DNA from: Planctomycetota bacterium | GTDB lineage: Bacteria > Planctomycetota > Planctomycetia > Pirellulales > Pirellulaceae | Assembly (NCBI GenBank): GCA_016872775.1 | Contig: VGZA01000001.1 | Coordinates: forward strand, 124,001-188,000 | Direction of reading: 5' to 3' | DNA length: 64,000 nucleotides | Shown: piece after piece, positions 16,482-27,300 of the stretch | How positions within the stretch are numbered: position 1 is the first letter of the stretch | How the letters are laid out: each line of letters opens with the position of its first letter | Made by a program: the position numbers and the translations under genes | The notes under the pieces: model-generated | The model's input: only the letters and a program-made list of their open reading frames with translations | What the model was told of the DNA's origin: nothing | Database searches by the model: none

Positions 16482-18719
16482 CTACATTTCCACGCGAAAG
16501 GTGTGGACGACAAATCGCCAGAGCCGCTGTCCGATCGACTGTCGGCCAGCGCGGACGATGGCGATCGCTGTTGTTCCGGGCGGCACGTCCTGGGCCGCGC
16601 GAACGATCGGCAGATCGGCTTGGAACGTCGTGTTCACCGGCCGCTCGATGCCGGCGGAGTCGGTGCGTGATTCGAGTTGACCGCCGCCTTTGGTGGTGAG
16701 CGCCAGGGCGGCGTTCCGCATCGGATCGTTGGAGACACGGTCGATCTTTCCCTCGATGGTCGTTCCGCAACGGCCTGGCAGCAGCAGCTGGACGGACTGT
16801 CCCGGTTCGACGAACGGGAATTCGCGTTGGTCGATCGCCAGCACGACGCGCAGCCGGGATGGGTCACCGACCTGGCAGACCGGCGTGCCGGTCTGCAAGA
16901 ACGCGCCGGTATTCCGGGGCTCCAGGGCGGAGCCGTTCCAGGCGGCGAGTTGTCCGGTATCGGCGGGTGCCGCCGGGCGCAGCGCCACGGGAATCAGACA
17001 GCCGTCGCGGGGCGCCACGATCCGCAGGCGACGCGTATCCTGCTCCACCTGCGCGATCTGTTGTTCGATCATTCTCAGCGACTCACGCAGCGTCTCGATT
17101 TCGGCCGCCGCCCGTTCATCGCCTGCCAGGGCTCGTTGCTGGACGCTGAGCACACGCGTCCCACGCAGCCGACGTTCTCCGCACAGTTTCTCCAGGGTCA
17201 GTCGCATCTCGATATTCGCGAGTGTCACGATCGGTTCACCCTCGCGAAGGGTCATGCCGGGTCGGGCATGAATCTGCTCCAGAGTGCCCGCCGCTTCGAC
17301 ATAGATCGAGGCGGCGTCGGCGGGCAGCGCGATGGCGTCACACACGACGCGGTAAGGCAACGGCACGGCCAGCACGGTGGCCAGCAGGGCGGCCGACAAG
17401 ATCACCGCGGCCGCGAATCGCGTCTTCCTCATCTGTTGAAACCTCCCGGGGACTTGCAGGAATTTCGTGATTCGCCAGGCGGGCTGGGCGATCAACGAAG
17501 CCAGGCTGGCGAACGCCAGAATGTGGCCAATCACGGCCAGTTCATAAGGGACGAGCATTTTATAGAGGAACCCGAGGATCGACAGCGTCACGAGCCAACG
17601 GTAGACGGTCGAGGCGGCGGCGAATGCCGCGAAACTGAATCGATGCCGCTGCGGCAGCAGCGGATCGGGCGATCGCCCCGCGCCAAACAACCAGGCAGTG
17701 CAGCACGCGCTGATCAGATCCGCGCCCTTCTGGCGCAGATTCGGGATCTCCAGCAGGTCGGCCAGGATGTAATAACCATCGTAGCGCATCAACGGATTGG
17801 CATTGAACAACAGCGTGCTAACCGAACAGATGAACATGATGTCCAGGCAGACCGTATTCAACAGGCCCGGCTGGCTGAACCACCAGAGGTAGCTGCAGGC
17901 CGACGCCAGCAGCAGCTCGACATACATCCCCGCGGCGCCGATCATCGCGCGCCGCCACTTTCCCCGCACCATCCAGGCGTCGCTCACATTGCAGTACAAG
18001 CAGGGCATGAAGACGAGGAACATCACGCCGAGTTCATGGCATTCCCCGCCATACCGTTTGCAGCTCAAGCCATGCCCGAGTTCGTGCGCGATTTTGGTGC
18101 CGGCCAGCACGATCGCCAGCAGCAGTCCGTTGCGCGGCGAGAAGAACTCCTCGAGCGCCGGCAGGCGAGCCTGCAGGGTCTCGAACTGCGTGAACAGCAG
18201 CAAGAGCGAGGAGATCCCGAACAGTAATCCGGCCAACAGGGCGAGCGGATGGAACAGCCAGCCGAACGATCGGTTCAAGGCCGACAGGAATCGATCGGGA
18301 TCGACGCCACGCAGTCGGATCGCCAGCAGATTGACCAGGAAGTCAACCGTCTCCTGCACGCGCCGTTCGCGGCGGCGGGTCAACAACTGGCTGCCTTGCC
18401 CCAAAGCGTCGGCGATCACCAGTCCGCTGCGATGCAGCATGCCGATCAACCGCTGAATTTCGGCGATGTCGATCCGCTGCGGCGCGAACGCGGATTCGAA
18501 TCGGCGCTGAATATCGGCCGCGCTGTTGTGACCGTCGAGCATCCGCAACATCGCCAGCTCCTCGGCCTCGAAGCGGTAATACTTCGCCGCCAGAGGATCC
18601 TTGACGACCCAGCAGTTGCGGCCCTGGAACTGCTGGGCGCGGATTTCCAGATCGGGCCGCATGCGGATCGCCAGCGGACGCTCCGCGCCAGAAGTCGGTA
18701 CTGCCGCCACGTCAACCAT
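16482..18719 (-). CDS. PqqD-like/M50 metalloprotease/HlyD adaptor fusion
   Basis: 745 residues in three parts. Residues about 40-125 resemble a PqqD/RRE-type winged domain (EELAMLRMLDGHNSAADIQ, then IGMLHRSGLV). Residues about 150-435 form a multi-helix M50 site-2-protease unit with the zinc motif HELGH in KIAHELGHGLSCKRYGG and the second motif NPLMRYDGYY. Residues about 450-745 are a membrane anchor followed by a HlyD/RND-type adaptor with a lipoyl-like half (IHARPGMTLREGEPIV), a short coiled coil and a beta-barrel. It is third in a row of HlyD-bearing genes, 12 bases after the previous one. All protease ligands are present, so it may be active. Its substrate and any transport partner are unknown. 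Confidence 0.85.
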   Translation of the reverse strand: MVDVAAVPTSGAERPLAIRMRPDLEIRAQQFQGRNCWVVKDPLAAKYYRFEAEELAMLRMLDGHNSAADIQRRFESAFAPQRIDIAEIQRLIGMLHRSGLVIADALGQGSQLLTRRRERRVQETVDFLVNLLAIRLRGVDPDRFLSALNRSFGWLFHPLALLAGLLFGISSLLLLFTQFETLQARLPALEEFFSPRNGLLLAIVLAGTKIAHELGHGLSCKRYGGECHELGVMFLVFMPCLYCNVSDAWMVRGKWRRAMIGAAGMYVELLLASACSYLWWFSQPGLLNTVCLDIMFICSVSTLLFNANPLMRYDGYYILADLLEIPNLRQKGADLISACCTAWLFGAGRSPDPLLPQRHRFSFAAFAAASTVYRWLVTLSILGFLYKMLVPYELAVIGHILAFASLASLIAQPAWRITKFLQVPGRFQQMRKTRFAAAVILSAALLATVLAVPLPYRVVCDAIALPADAASIYVEAAGTLEQIHARPGMTLREGEPIVTLANIEMRLTLEKLCGERRLRGTRVLSVQQRALAGDERAAAEIETLRESLRMIEQQIAQVEQDTRRLRIVAPRDGCLIPVALRPAAPADTGQLAAWNGSALEPRNTGAFLQTGTPVCQVGDPSRLRVVLAIDQREFPFVEPGQSVQLLLPGRCGTTIEGKIDRVSNDPMRNAALALTTKGGGQLESRTDSAGIERPVNTTFQADLPIVRAAQDVPPGTTAIAIVRAGRQSIGQRLWRFVVHTFRVEM

Positions 18720-18731
18720 GGTGCGGTTCGC

Positions 18732-19886
18732 TCATTCCAGGTGGATCAACATCGTTGCGTCCCGCCCGGCCTGCAGCAGCCAGAATCCGTCCTGCTGGCG
18801 GTTATCCACTTCCGCTCGCACTCGGTACAGATTCGACTTCACGATCGGGTTGACGTGGGTGACACGGCCGGTGAACTGGGCCAGCCTGCCACGCGCCAGC
18901 TCGACCTCGACGGTCACGTCGCGGCCTTCAATCTCGGACGGGTCGAATTCTTTGACGCTGACCAGTCCTTCCACGCGGACCCGATCGAGCCGAATGATTC
19001 GATAGACCGTGTCGCCGGCGCTGACCCATTCATCGGGCTGGGCGTTCACCGAGATCACCTCGCCGTCGAACGGGGCAACCACCTTGCGACGCTCGACGTT
19101 CTCTTCAGCGAGCCGCAGTTTGGCGTCGTGAACCGAGGCGGTCATTCCGGCAACCTTCAGATCCAGCTTGCTACGTTCGATCTGTAATCGGGCCCGCTCT
19201 TTCTCCAAACGCAACTCGCGGATCCTGGCCTGCGTTACCGAGCCTTCGTTGCGCTTGTTGATTGCCAGCGCATCGTCGAGTTCCACGGATGCTTTTTCGT
19301 ACGACGCCTCGGCGTACCGCACCTCCACATCATCCGCGGCCTTGGTACGCGCGGCGTTGCGCTCCAGTTCCGATGCGTCGCGCTGCAACTCCTGCTGGCG
19401 GCTGTCGATCGTGGCCAACAGCTGTCCTTGCTCCACGGCCTGCTCGCTGCTCACCTCCATCGACACGATCAGGCCCGTCTCCGGTGCCGGGACATCCACC
19501 TCGTGGATCAGCGATACCTGGCAGGGCCAGATGCGGGCCACGCGTGAACGGGGCGCGGCGGCCGAGCGCGGCGGTTCGGTCGACCGCGGTGGCGTCGCGG
19601 CGGGAGCAGCTTCCTCCTTGCGACCTGGCCGACCGGCCGGAGCACCATCCCTGGCACTTGTCGATCCGTTCGGTACGGCGGCAACCGACCCGCGCCGCAC
19701 CGCGCCGGATGACGTAGGTTCGTCACGCGGGTCCTTTTCCGCCGCGACCTGACGAACCGGCTGTCGCGCCGGAGCGGTACCAACACCCACGGTCAAGCCG
19801 GTCGAACGATCGGCCGAGGGTGGCTCGGCCGCAGTCGTCGAAACCAGCGCCGGCAGTATGATCAGCAAAGGGGCCAGTCGCATCAT
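18732..19886 (-). CDS. HlyD/RND-type periplasmic adaptor
   Basis: 384 residues from the ATG at 19886, chosen because GGAGGGAG (19893-19900) lies directly upstream and the resulting protein begins with a good signal peptide (MMRLAPLLIILPALVSTTAA). A long Pro/Ala/Arg-rich linker (about residues 20-105) follows, then a classical adaptor: lipoyl half VPAPETGLIVSMEV, alpha-hairpin coiled coil (about 150-230), second lipoyl half VVAPFDGEVISVNAQPDEWV, and beta-barrel. Adaptors link an inner-membrane pump to an outer-membrane channel; no pump is encoded next to it. It is the middle gene of the GAF-HlyD/HlyD/M50-HlyD set. Confidence 0.88.
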   Translation of the reverse strand: MMRLAPLLIILPALVSTTAAEPPSADRSTGLTVGVGTAPARQPVRQVAAEKDPRDEPTSSGAVRRGSVAAVPNGSTSARDGAPAGRPGRKEEAAPAATPPRSTEPPRSAAAPRSRVARIWPCQVSLIHEVDVPAPETGLIVSMEVSSEQAVEQGQLLATIDSRQQELQRDASELERNAARTKAADDVEVRYAEASYEKASVELDDALAINKRNEGSVTQARIRELRLEKERARLQIERSKLDLKVAGMTASVHDAKLRLAEENVERRKVVAPFDGEVISVNAQPDEWVSAGDTVYRIIRLDRVRVEGLVSVKEFDPSEIEGRDVTVEVELARGRLAQFTGRVTHVNPIVKSNLYRVRAEVDNRQQDGFWLLQAGRDATMLIHLE

Positions 19887-19923
19887 ACGAAACTCCCTCC
19901 GAACATCGAATCCCAACGGTCGA

Positions 19924-22095
19924 TCAGGGCAACCAGCGAAATCGGAACGCGGCGATCCGCTCGACGACGTCTCCGAACCAGACATAGCCGAGCGCCCGCT
20001 GTCCGCATTGCAATTGTGCGATCACCGTCGACTCGCTGGGCGTTTCCGGCAACGGGTGTTTGTCGATCGCCACGCGCACCGCGATCGAGTTTCCCGACTC
20101 GCCACGCACCGTCGCCAACCGTTCAATATCAATCACTCTTCCGTGGAACTCCTCGCCGGGGCGGCTCTTGAGCGCGAAGCGAACCGGCACGCTTTCGCCA
20201 TGCTGGGCGGCGGCAAGCAGCGTGGCCACGCGCCGCTCCGGCACGTAAAGTTCCAGTTCCCAGTCGCCGTCGGGGTTGGCAAGCGAAAGCAGCGTCTGGC
20301 CGCGCTGCACCGGCCGCTGCAGCAGTGTCGATTCCGCATCCCAGGTCAGCACCTGCCCGTCGATCGGACTGCGGATCTCCAACTGCCGGCGTTTTTCCCG
20401 CAACAGCTCCAATTGCTGCTCAATACTCTTGGCGATTTCCTTGAGCTGCGCCAATTCCCCGGACAACAGACTCTCGTCGACGCTCGACAGCGACTTCGCG
20501 CTAACCAGAGTCATCTGCTTGGATTCGATCTGTTCGTGCGTGGTCGTTTCCCGCTCCAGCAGTGCCAGGATTTCGCCATCGAGCGATTCGTTGCGCATCT
20601 TTACCAGCAGATCCCCCGCGCGAACGCGCGATTGGTGCCGCACCGCGAGTTCAATTACGGTACCGTCGACCAGCGCGAACAGTTCCTGCCGTTCCAGCGG
20701 CAGCAGTTTTCCTTGCACCGCGATCTCGCATGGTGCCTGGACGCAGATCAATGAGCCGATGATCGTCCCGATCACGGCGACGGCCAGCGCGGTACCCGGC
20801 CAGTGCCGGACCGCAAGCGACCGCGTCAGTCGTCCCAGGAGTTTCCAGATTCGCAGAAACAGGATGCTGCCGTGTTCCTGCGCATTGAGCATCGCGATCG
20901 CGGCATGTGCGGCAACCGCCTGCAGCCGGTGCCGCGTTGTCTCGCGGATGGCGTCGTCCGCCAGTTGCTCCATCACCAGCGCCGATTTTGGCGGGACACT
21001 CGGCAACGTGACCGGCGACGCCGGATCGGTCACTTGGTGGTCGGCGGCATGCAACGGGATGATCGCCAGCGCCTTGACATGGGATTGGTCGAGGTAGGCC
21101 TGCAGGCGCGTCTCGATCTGCGGCGGGTGTTCGTTGCTGCCTCGACAATGCCAGAATGGCTGCCCGGTTCTGGCGACGAGTTCGACAAGCTGCTCGAGTC
21201 GCTGGACTTCGGACGCGCGCCGGTCGAGCGCGTCCAACCCACTCACGCTGAGCAGACGCGCTTTGATTTTGCTCGCGCGACGTCCGTGTAACTGCAGGAC
21301 GCTCAGGCGATCACACTCGATCAGACTCCGTCCGTCGTTGGCCACGGTGAAGGCGGTTGCGGTCGGGTCGAGCGGCCGATGGGCGGACTGCACGAACCGA
21401 TCGAGCTTGCGCCAAAACAAATGCTGTTCCTGGTAATCGCGTAATCGGCGGTTCTTCAGGTAGTCACCCGCCAGGTCGCACATCTGCATCAGAAAACGGA
21501 GGTAACCTCGCTGCGTCGCCGGGCCGCCGTCCGGCCTCTGCACGATTTCGACAATCCCCTCCACCTTGCCTTCGACGAGGAACGGACCCAGCACAAGCAG
21601 ATAGTCGCTGGGATTGCCCGCGCCGCTGACCACTTCCGAACTGCCGGGGCAAGATGCCCCGGCCACGGCGGCGCCGGAACCGCTGGTCGAGATGCCGGAT
21701 TGAGGTGGCACCAGCACCGCCTGGCGACTCTCCACCACCTTGCGCAATAATTGCTGATGCCGTTGCTCGGCAACGACCGTTTCAGACAGCCTCGCCTTGG
21801 CCAGATTGAACTGGTACTGCAACCGCAGCGTGCCGGATTCCTCCAGCAGCCAGAGCGCGCCGCCCACTGCGGCCAGCGCCGTTCCGACACGGCTCATAAA
21901 CCCTTCGGCGAACCCGGTCCAATCGATGTCGGATTGAGCTAATTGTGTGATTTCATGAACCAGCGCCCGGATCTGGCTCCTGGTCTGTTCGATCAGTTCC
22001 GGCGACGGTGGCGGTTCGTCGCTGCCCGGCACGAACGGCGGAACCGGCCTGGCGCCTGGCGTGGGATGGCTGTCGAGCGGCGGAAAGGTGCTCAT
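19924..22095 (-). CDS. GAF-domain/HlyD fusion membrane adaptor
   Basis: 723 residues. The cytoplasmic N-terminal region (about 50-420) has two GAF-like segments: VGTALAAVGGALWLLEESGT through DYLLVLGPFLVEGKVEGIVE, and a second from about 240 ending IIPLHAADHQVTDP. A single membrane helix follows (TALAVAVIGTIIGSLICVQA, about 445-465). Then comes a periplasmic HlyD adaptor with lipoyl half LFALVDGTVIELAVRHQSRV, coiled coil (about 510-600), IRSPIDGQVLTWD and a beta-barrel. This links an intracellular small-molecule or redox sensing module to a periplasmic adaptor in one chain. It is the first gene of the three-gene set and ends 37 bases before the next start. The GAF ligand is unknown. Confidence 0.8.
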   Translation of the reverse strand: MSTFPPLDSHPTPGARPVPPFVPGSDEPPPSPELIEQTRSQIRALVHEITQLAQSDIDWTGFAEGFMSRVGTALAAVGGALWLLEESGTLRLQYQFNLAKARLSETVVAEQRHQQLLRKVVESRQAVLVPPQSGISTSGSGAAVAGASCPGSSEVVSGAGNPSDYLLVLGPFLVEGKVEGIVEIVQRPDGGPATQRGYLRFLMQMCDLAGDYLKNRRLRDYQEQHLFWRKLDRFVQSAHRPLDPTATAFTVANDGRSLIECDRLSVLQLHGRRASKIKARLLSVSGLDALDRRASEVQRLEQLVELVARTGQPFWHCRGSNEHPPQIETRLQAYLDQSHVKALAIIPLHAADHQVTDPASPVTLPSVPPKSALVMEQLADDAIRETTRHRLQAVAAHAAIAMLNAQEHGSILFLRIWKLLGRLTRSLAVRHWPGTALAVAVIGTIIGSLICVQAPCEIAVQGKLLPLERQELFALVDGTVIELAVRHQSRVRAGDLLVKMRNESLDGEILALLERETTTHEQIESKQMTLVSAKSLSSVDESLLSGELAQLKEIAKSIEQQLELLREKRRQLEIRSPIDGQVLTWDAESTLLQRPVQRGQTLLSLANPDGDWELELYVPERRVATLLAAAQHGESVPVRFALKSRPGEEFHGRVIDIERLATVRGESGNSIAVRVAIDKHPLPETPSESTVIAQLQCGQRALGYVWFGDVVERIAAFRFRWLP

Positions 22096-22182
22096 CGACG
22101 TCCGGAACCTGCAGCGACGGAAATGGATAGGGACCCATTTCTATTTTCGGGAAAACAGAGGCGAGGACTCCCGTTAGAATCG

Positions 22183-23553
22183 CTACAAATTGCGTACTTT
22201 CGAAGGCAGTCCATTTTTCCCAGCTTGCCTGTACCACCAGTACAACACCAGTGCCAGGCCGATTGTCAGGATTCCGACCGACCAGACAGCTTCCCAGGCT
22301 CGGACTTCGATGGCCCGGCGGATTCCTGTATAGGTCATTCCTGCCGACATCAGGCAGAAGATTGCCGGGACGATCGGTCCGCCGGGAACTCGATACGGTT
22401 CGGTTTCGCATGGCCGCCTTCGCAGCACGAAAACAGCGATGCTCACGAAGAAGAAAAAGCCCCAGAACACCGGAGCGGTAAATTCGACCAGTCGGCTGAA
22501 TCCGTTGGGGTAGACTCCGAACACAGCCAGCATCGACGCCGTGACAATCGACAACAAAAGCAAGGCTCGCGCCGGAACTCCGAGGCTGACGTTCCATTGT
22601 CCGAGCCAACGAAAGACGCCGTGGTCACAGCCGAGCGCGTAATAAATACGCGGGCCGGTGAACAGCGTTCCGTTCATCGCGCCCAGGCTGGAAACGCAGA
22701 TCAGCAGGCTGATCAGGATCCGGCCGGGACTGCCAAATCGGATTGCCATCACGTCGGTCGCAACGGCCGTGGAATGGACCATGCCGTTGAAGCCCAAAGC
22801 GCGAATGAACGCTATGTTCGCCAGCACGTAAACAGCGGCGACGGTCACGGCGCTGCCGACGAGTCCCCAGACGATGGTGCGACGCGGGTTGTGCATCTCG
22901 GCGGCGACGTTCGACATTTCATTCCAGCCGCCATACGAAAACATGATCAGAATCATCGCCAGACTGTGGGCGCTCAGCGATTGTGGAGTCGGAGGTTCGA
23001 GGACCGCGCCGCCCACGTTCGCGGCCGGCAGCAACAACAGTCCGGTCACAATAATGATGGCGATGCCGAGCAGTTTCGTCAGGGTGAGCAGATTCTGGGT
23101 CCATTTGCCCATCTGAACGCCGAGCAGATTGGTCGCGGTCAGGGCGGCCAGGCTTCCCAAGGCGCATACCAGCGTCGTCTGGATGGTCGGGGTGATACCG
23201 CACAGCTGTTGAAAGTAGTTGGCGAATACGAATGCCATGCTGCCAATGTTTCCAGGTCGAATGATCCAGAAGTCGGCCCATGCGAAGAGGAAACCGGCAT
23301 TCTTTCCGTAAGCTTCGGAGAGAAAAGCATATTCGCCGCCATGGCGGGGTAATGTTGTCGTCAGCTCGGCGTAACACAGCGCTCCCAGCAGCGCCGCGAC
23401 TCCCCCCGTTATCCAAAGCGCGATCAAGTACACCGGTCCGCTGGTGTTGGATGCGATGAAGGGAGTGGACTCGAAGATTCCCGCGCCGATCACGATGCCC
23501 ACGTTGATGCAGATCACGTCGAGCAGATTTAATTGGCGGCGAGGCTGCGTCAT
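22183..23553 (-). CDS. APC-superfamily amino acid permease
   Basis: A 456-residue integral membrane transporter with about 12 helices. The amino acid-polyamine-organocation family signature is at the N-terminus (INVGIVIGAGIFESTPFIAS, the broken helix 1 with GAGIF), followed by CYAELTTTLPRHGGEYAFL. These are the substrate-site elements of APC permeases, which import amino acids or related compounds by ion symport or exchange. It lies 87 bases upstream of, and in the same orientation as, the GAF/HlyD gene, so read-through into that set is possible. It is divergent from the ABC transporter pair. Substrate undetermined. Confidence 0.9.
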   Translation of the reverse strand: MTQPRRQLNLLDVICINVGIVIGAGIFESTPFIASNTSGPVYLIALWITGGVAALLGALCYAELTTTLPRHGGEYAFLSEAYGKNAGFLFAWADFWIIRPGNIGSMAFVFANYFQQLCGITPTIQTTLVCALGSLAALTATNLLGVQMGKWTQNLLTLTKLLGIAIIIVTGLLLLPAANVGGAVLEPPTPQSLSAHSLAMILIMFSYGGWNEMSNVAAEMHNPRRTIVWGLVGSAVTVAAVYVLANIAFIRALGFNGMVHSTAVATDVMAIRFGSPGRILISLLICVSSLGAMNGTLFTGPRIYYALGCDHGVFRWLGQWNVSLGVPARALLLLSIVTASMLAVFGVYPNGFSRLVEFTAPVFWGFFFFVSIAVFVLRRRPCETEPYRVPGGPIVPAIFCLMSAGMTYTGIRRAIEVRAWEAVWSVGILTIGLALVLYWWYRQAGKNGLPSKVRNL

Positions 23554-23675
23554 GGGGGGGAGTGATTCGAATCGAGCGCGACGAACATCGGAAGACCCTT
23601 AGCTGGCGAACGCTGCCGAAGTTATACTCTGAATCGTCGCGTAATACGACCGATCGGTACGGAGACGTTACACTC

Positions 23676-24368
23676 ATGCAGTTGTCCGTGAATCACCTAG
23701 GCAAACAGTACGCGACGCGCGCCGAGCCATTGACGGTGTTGCGGGACGTCACGCTGGCGATGCAATCGGGAGAAAATGCAGCCATTCTGGGGCCCAGCGG
23801 GTCGGGAAAGAGCACCTTGCTGCAGATCCTGGGCACGCTGGAGCGGCCCACAACCGGCAGCGTGCACCTGGACGGCGTCGATCCGTTCGGGCTTGGACCG
23901 GACGCACTCGCCCGATTCCGAAACCAGCGGATCGGTTTCATCTTTCAGGAGCACCATTTGTTGCCCCAATTGTCGGTGCTGGAGAATATACTCGTGCCGA
24001 CCCTGGCGGACGGGCGGCCGTCGTCCGAGCAGCTGCAGAGGGCTCATTGGCTGATCGAACGGGTAGGACTTGGCGACCGCGTCGACCATCGGCCCGCCGA
24101 GCTCTCGGGTGGCGAGCGTCAACGCGTCGCGGTGGCTCGCGCGCTGATCCAGCGGCCGGCGCTGTTGTTGGCCGATGAGCCGACAGGCAGTCTCGACCGC
24201 ACCACGGCCCGTTCGATCGGTTGCCTGTTGCGCGAACTGCATGAGGCGGAATCGACGATGATGGTTGTCGTTACCCACAGCCTCGAGATCGCCGACCTCT
24301 TCCAGCGGCGCTGGGAGCTGAACGAGGGCAACCTTTGCGAGTTGTCGGCGACAGGGAGCGGATCGTGA
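23676..24368 (+). CDS. ABC transporter ATP-binding subunit, LolD/MacB type
   Basis: A 230-residue ATPase with Walker A GPSGSGKSTLL, the Q-loop region IGFIFQEHHLLPQ, signature LSGGERQRVAVARAL, Walker B LLLADEPTGSLD and switch His VVVTHS. The sequence around the Q-loop and the DEPTGSLD block put it in the LolD/MacB/FtsE group that drives FtsX-fold permeases in lipoprotein or lipid handling. I use the ATG at 23676, preceded by GGAGACG; the frame is open further upstream but that part does not resemble the family. The stop overlaps the GTG start of the permease gene, so the two are translationally coupled. Confidence 0.93.
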   Translation: MQLSVNHLGKQYATRAEPLTVLRDVTLAMQSGENAAILGPSGSGKSTLLQILGTLERPTTGSVHLDGVDPFGLGPDALARFRNQRIGFIFQEHHLLPQLSVLENILVPTLADGRPSSEQLQRAHWLIERVGLGDRVDHRPAELSGGERQRVAVARALIQRPALLLADEPTGSLDRTTARSIGCLLRELHEAESTMMVVVTHSLEIADLFQRRWELNEGNLCELSATGSGS

Positions 24369-27300
24369 GTACGGGTCCCGCGTTGTCTGTCGGTCGCGTC
24401 GTCCGACGCGGACTTAGTTTCCACTGGCGCTCCCACGTCGCCGTGGTGCTGGGAGTCGCGGCGGGCACCGCCGTCCTGGTCGGCGCGTTGCTGGTCGGCG
24501 ATTCCGTGCGAGGCAGTTTACGCGGCCTGGTACTCGACCGCCTTGCCGCCATCGACCAGATGCTCGTTTCCGATCGGTTCTTCCGTTCGGAACTGAAGGA
24601 TGAACTGTTGGCGACCGCTCCAGGTCGGGAATGCATCGATAAGATTGCGCCGGCGATCGTCATGCCTTCGTGTACGGTGGAGCTCAGCAGCGGATCGCGA
24701 AGCCCTCGATCGGCCAATGTGCTGCTGCTCGGACTGGACGATTCCTTCTGGAGTCTGGGCTTGGGCGGATCCCAGCCGACGACGCCGATCGAGGAAGGCG
24801 AGATCGTTCTCAACCAACCGCTGGCTGACGACCTGGACGCCAAAGTGGGCGACGATATCGTCGTTCGTCTTCCCAGCGGCGACGGGGTGCCCGCGGACAG
24901 CCCGTTGGGTCGGCGCAGTGATCGGATCCGCAGCCTGGCACAACTCAAGGTCAAACAGATCCTTCCCGCCGCGGGACTGGGCCGCTTCGATCTCCGTTCC
25001 ACGCAGCACCTGCCGCGCAATGCCTACCTGCCGCTGCAGACGATTCAATCGGAGTTGAGGCTCGACGGGCGAATCAATGCCTTGTTTGTGGCCGGCAAGA
25101 GCGCCGAATATCGCTCGTGGGAAACGGCCCACCGACTCTCCGATGCACTGCCGCTGTCGCTCGATGATTTTGGCTTGCGCATCGATAGAATCTCAAGGTC
25201 GTTTCCCGGCTCCGAGGGGAAACCTCAACTGATCCAGGATTGCTTTCAACTCACGACCGACCGCCTGCTGCTGCATGATGACGTGGTGTCCGCCGCGACC
25301 GCGTGCTGGCATCGCCATCAGCCGCAGGCGGTGATGACCTATCTGGCGATGTCGATCAGCCGAGCGGTCGAACCCGAGCGGAAAATTCCGGTCTCGCTGA
25401 TCACGGGCGTCGACTCGACGGTGGAACTTGGCCCGCTGCAGCAGACCGACGGGACACCTTTGCCATGGACGAGCGGGAACGAACTGGTGCTGAATTCCTG
25501 GGCGGCAGCCGACCTGCGCGCGGAAAAGGGCGACCGGATTCTGGTAACTTACTTCGAGCCGGAAACGACGCACGGCGAACCGGTCCTGACGTCGCGCGAG
25601 TTCACTTTGGCCGATGTTGTGGCGCTGACCGAACCTGTACGCGGATACGATCGCAAGACTGCCGCGGAATTTGATCGTCCGCCAACCCGAGCGAACGATC
25701 CCGATCTGACCCCGACCGTGGAGGGCTTTACCGACCAGCGGACGATCGACGACTGGGATCCGCCGTTCCCTTACGACAAGCGCAGTTTGAGGCCGCAGGA
25801 CGACGAATATTGGACGCGGCACCGCACCACACCAAAAGCTTATGTACCGTTAGCCACCTCGCGCGAGTATTTCGGCAGCCGTTTTGGCGCCACGACGTCG
25901 ATCCGCGTGCCGGCGTCGGGAGTCGAACAGGCTGAATTGGAGCGAGAGTTGCTGGCGGTGCTGCGCGAACGCCAGATACGCATGGGGATGGAATTCCAGC
26001 CGATCAAGGCCCGCAGTCTCGCCTCCTCCTCGGGAACGACGCCGTTTGATTTGTTGTTTCTGGGGTTGAGTTTTTTTCTGATCGCGTCCGCGCTGATGCT
26101 GGTGGGGCTGCTGTTCCGTTTGGGAATGGAACGCCGCGCGCGAGAATTTGGAACCCTGATCGCCTTGGGCCTGTCGCGATCGATCCAGCGCCGCATCTGG
26201 ATCGGTGAGTCGATCGGATTGGCCGGGGCAGGGGGGCTGTTGGGGGCGCTGGCTGGCGTCGGATATGCCTGGCTGATGCTCGTCGGATTGCGGACCTGGT
26301 GGTTGGGAGCGGTTTCCACGCCGTTCCTGGAATTGCATCTCACGGCCCGAAGCCTGCTGATCGGCGCCAGCAGTGGCGCGTTGCTCTCCGTGGCCGTGAT
26401 CGCCTGGACCGTGCGCGGGATGGGGAGAATCGCCCCGCGGCAACTGCTCGCCGGTTCCATGGTCGCACCAACGGTTGGTTCGACGCCCGGCGCCGTGGTC
26501 GGTCCCAAGCTGGCAGCCGGGATGCTCCTGCTGGCCGTGATGAGTGGCATCGCCGCCACGGGGCTGGCAGGGGAGGCCCAGGCCGGCGCTTTTGTCGGCG
26601 CCGGCGCAATGGTTCTGGCAGCGTGCCTGATGCTCGTGCGATGGAGACTGCGGCAGACAGCGTCACTGATTCGACTCGAGCGGTTCTCCCTGCCCGCTCT
26701 GGCTGCCGACAACATTCGTCGTAAACCAGGACGGAGCGTGCTGATCGTCGGTTTGATCGCCAGCGCGACCTTCCTGATCGTTGCCATGAGCGCCTTTCGA
26801 CTCGACCCACGCAGCACGGGCAGCGGCGGTTATGATCTGATCGGGATCGCCTCGCAACCGGTGTTTGAGGACTTGAATCTCGATTCGGTGCGCCAGGAGC
26901 GATTCGGTGTTTCGTCGGCCGCCTTGCGGGATACGGTCATTCACGGGCTGCGTTTCAAACCGGGCGATGACGCCAGCTGCAACAATCTGTACAAGCCATC
27001 TCAGCCGCGAGTGATCGGCATCACTGCGGCTTTCCGTGACTTTTTTGATCCGCAGAGCGGTCGCTCGTTCGGCTGGGCTGCCTACGAGTCATCGACGTCA
27101 GCGGCCGCCAGCGCCCCGTCATCACCGGCCAATCCCTGGCGACTGCTGTTTGCTCCCCGATCGGACGATGCGATCCCGGTGGTCATCGATAAGAACACGG
27201 CGATGTACAGCCTGCAGTTGTACGGCGGCATCGGTGAACGGTTTACGCTGACCTATGACGGGCGACCTCCGCTCACGTTCCGGGTGGTGGGCCTGTTATC

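Noticed and set aside
16677-18227. 516-codon plus-strand frame opposite the M50/HlyD gene
   Set aside because: Gln/Arg/Gly-rich, no recognisable domain, fully antisense to a gene with clear protease and adaptor motifs.
19887-19985. Upstream start (19985) for the middle HlyD gene
   Set aside because: It would overlap the preceding gene and hide the signal peptide; ATG at 19886 has a strong GGAGGGAG site.
21943-23352. 469-codon plus-strand frame opposite the permease gene
   Set aside because: Gln/Arg/Asp-rich and without hydrophobic segments, antisense to a clear APC transporter.
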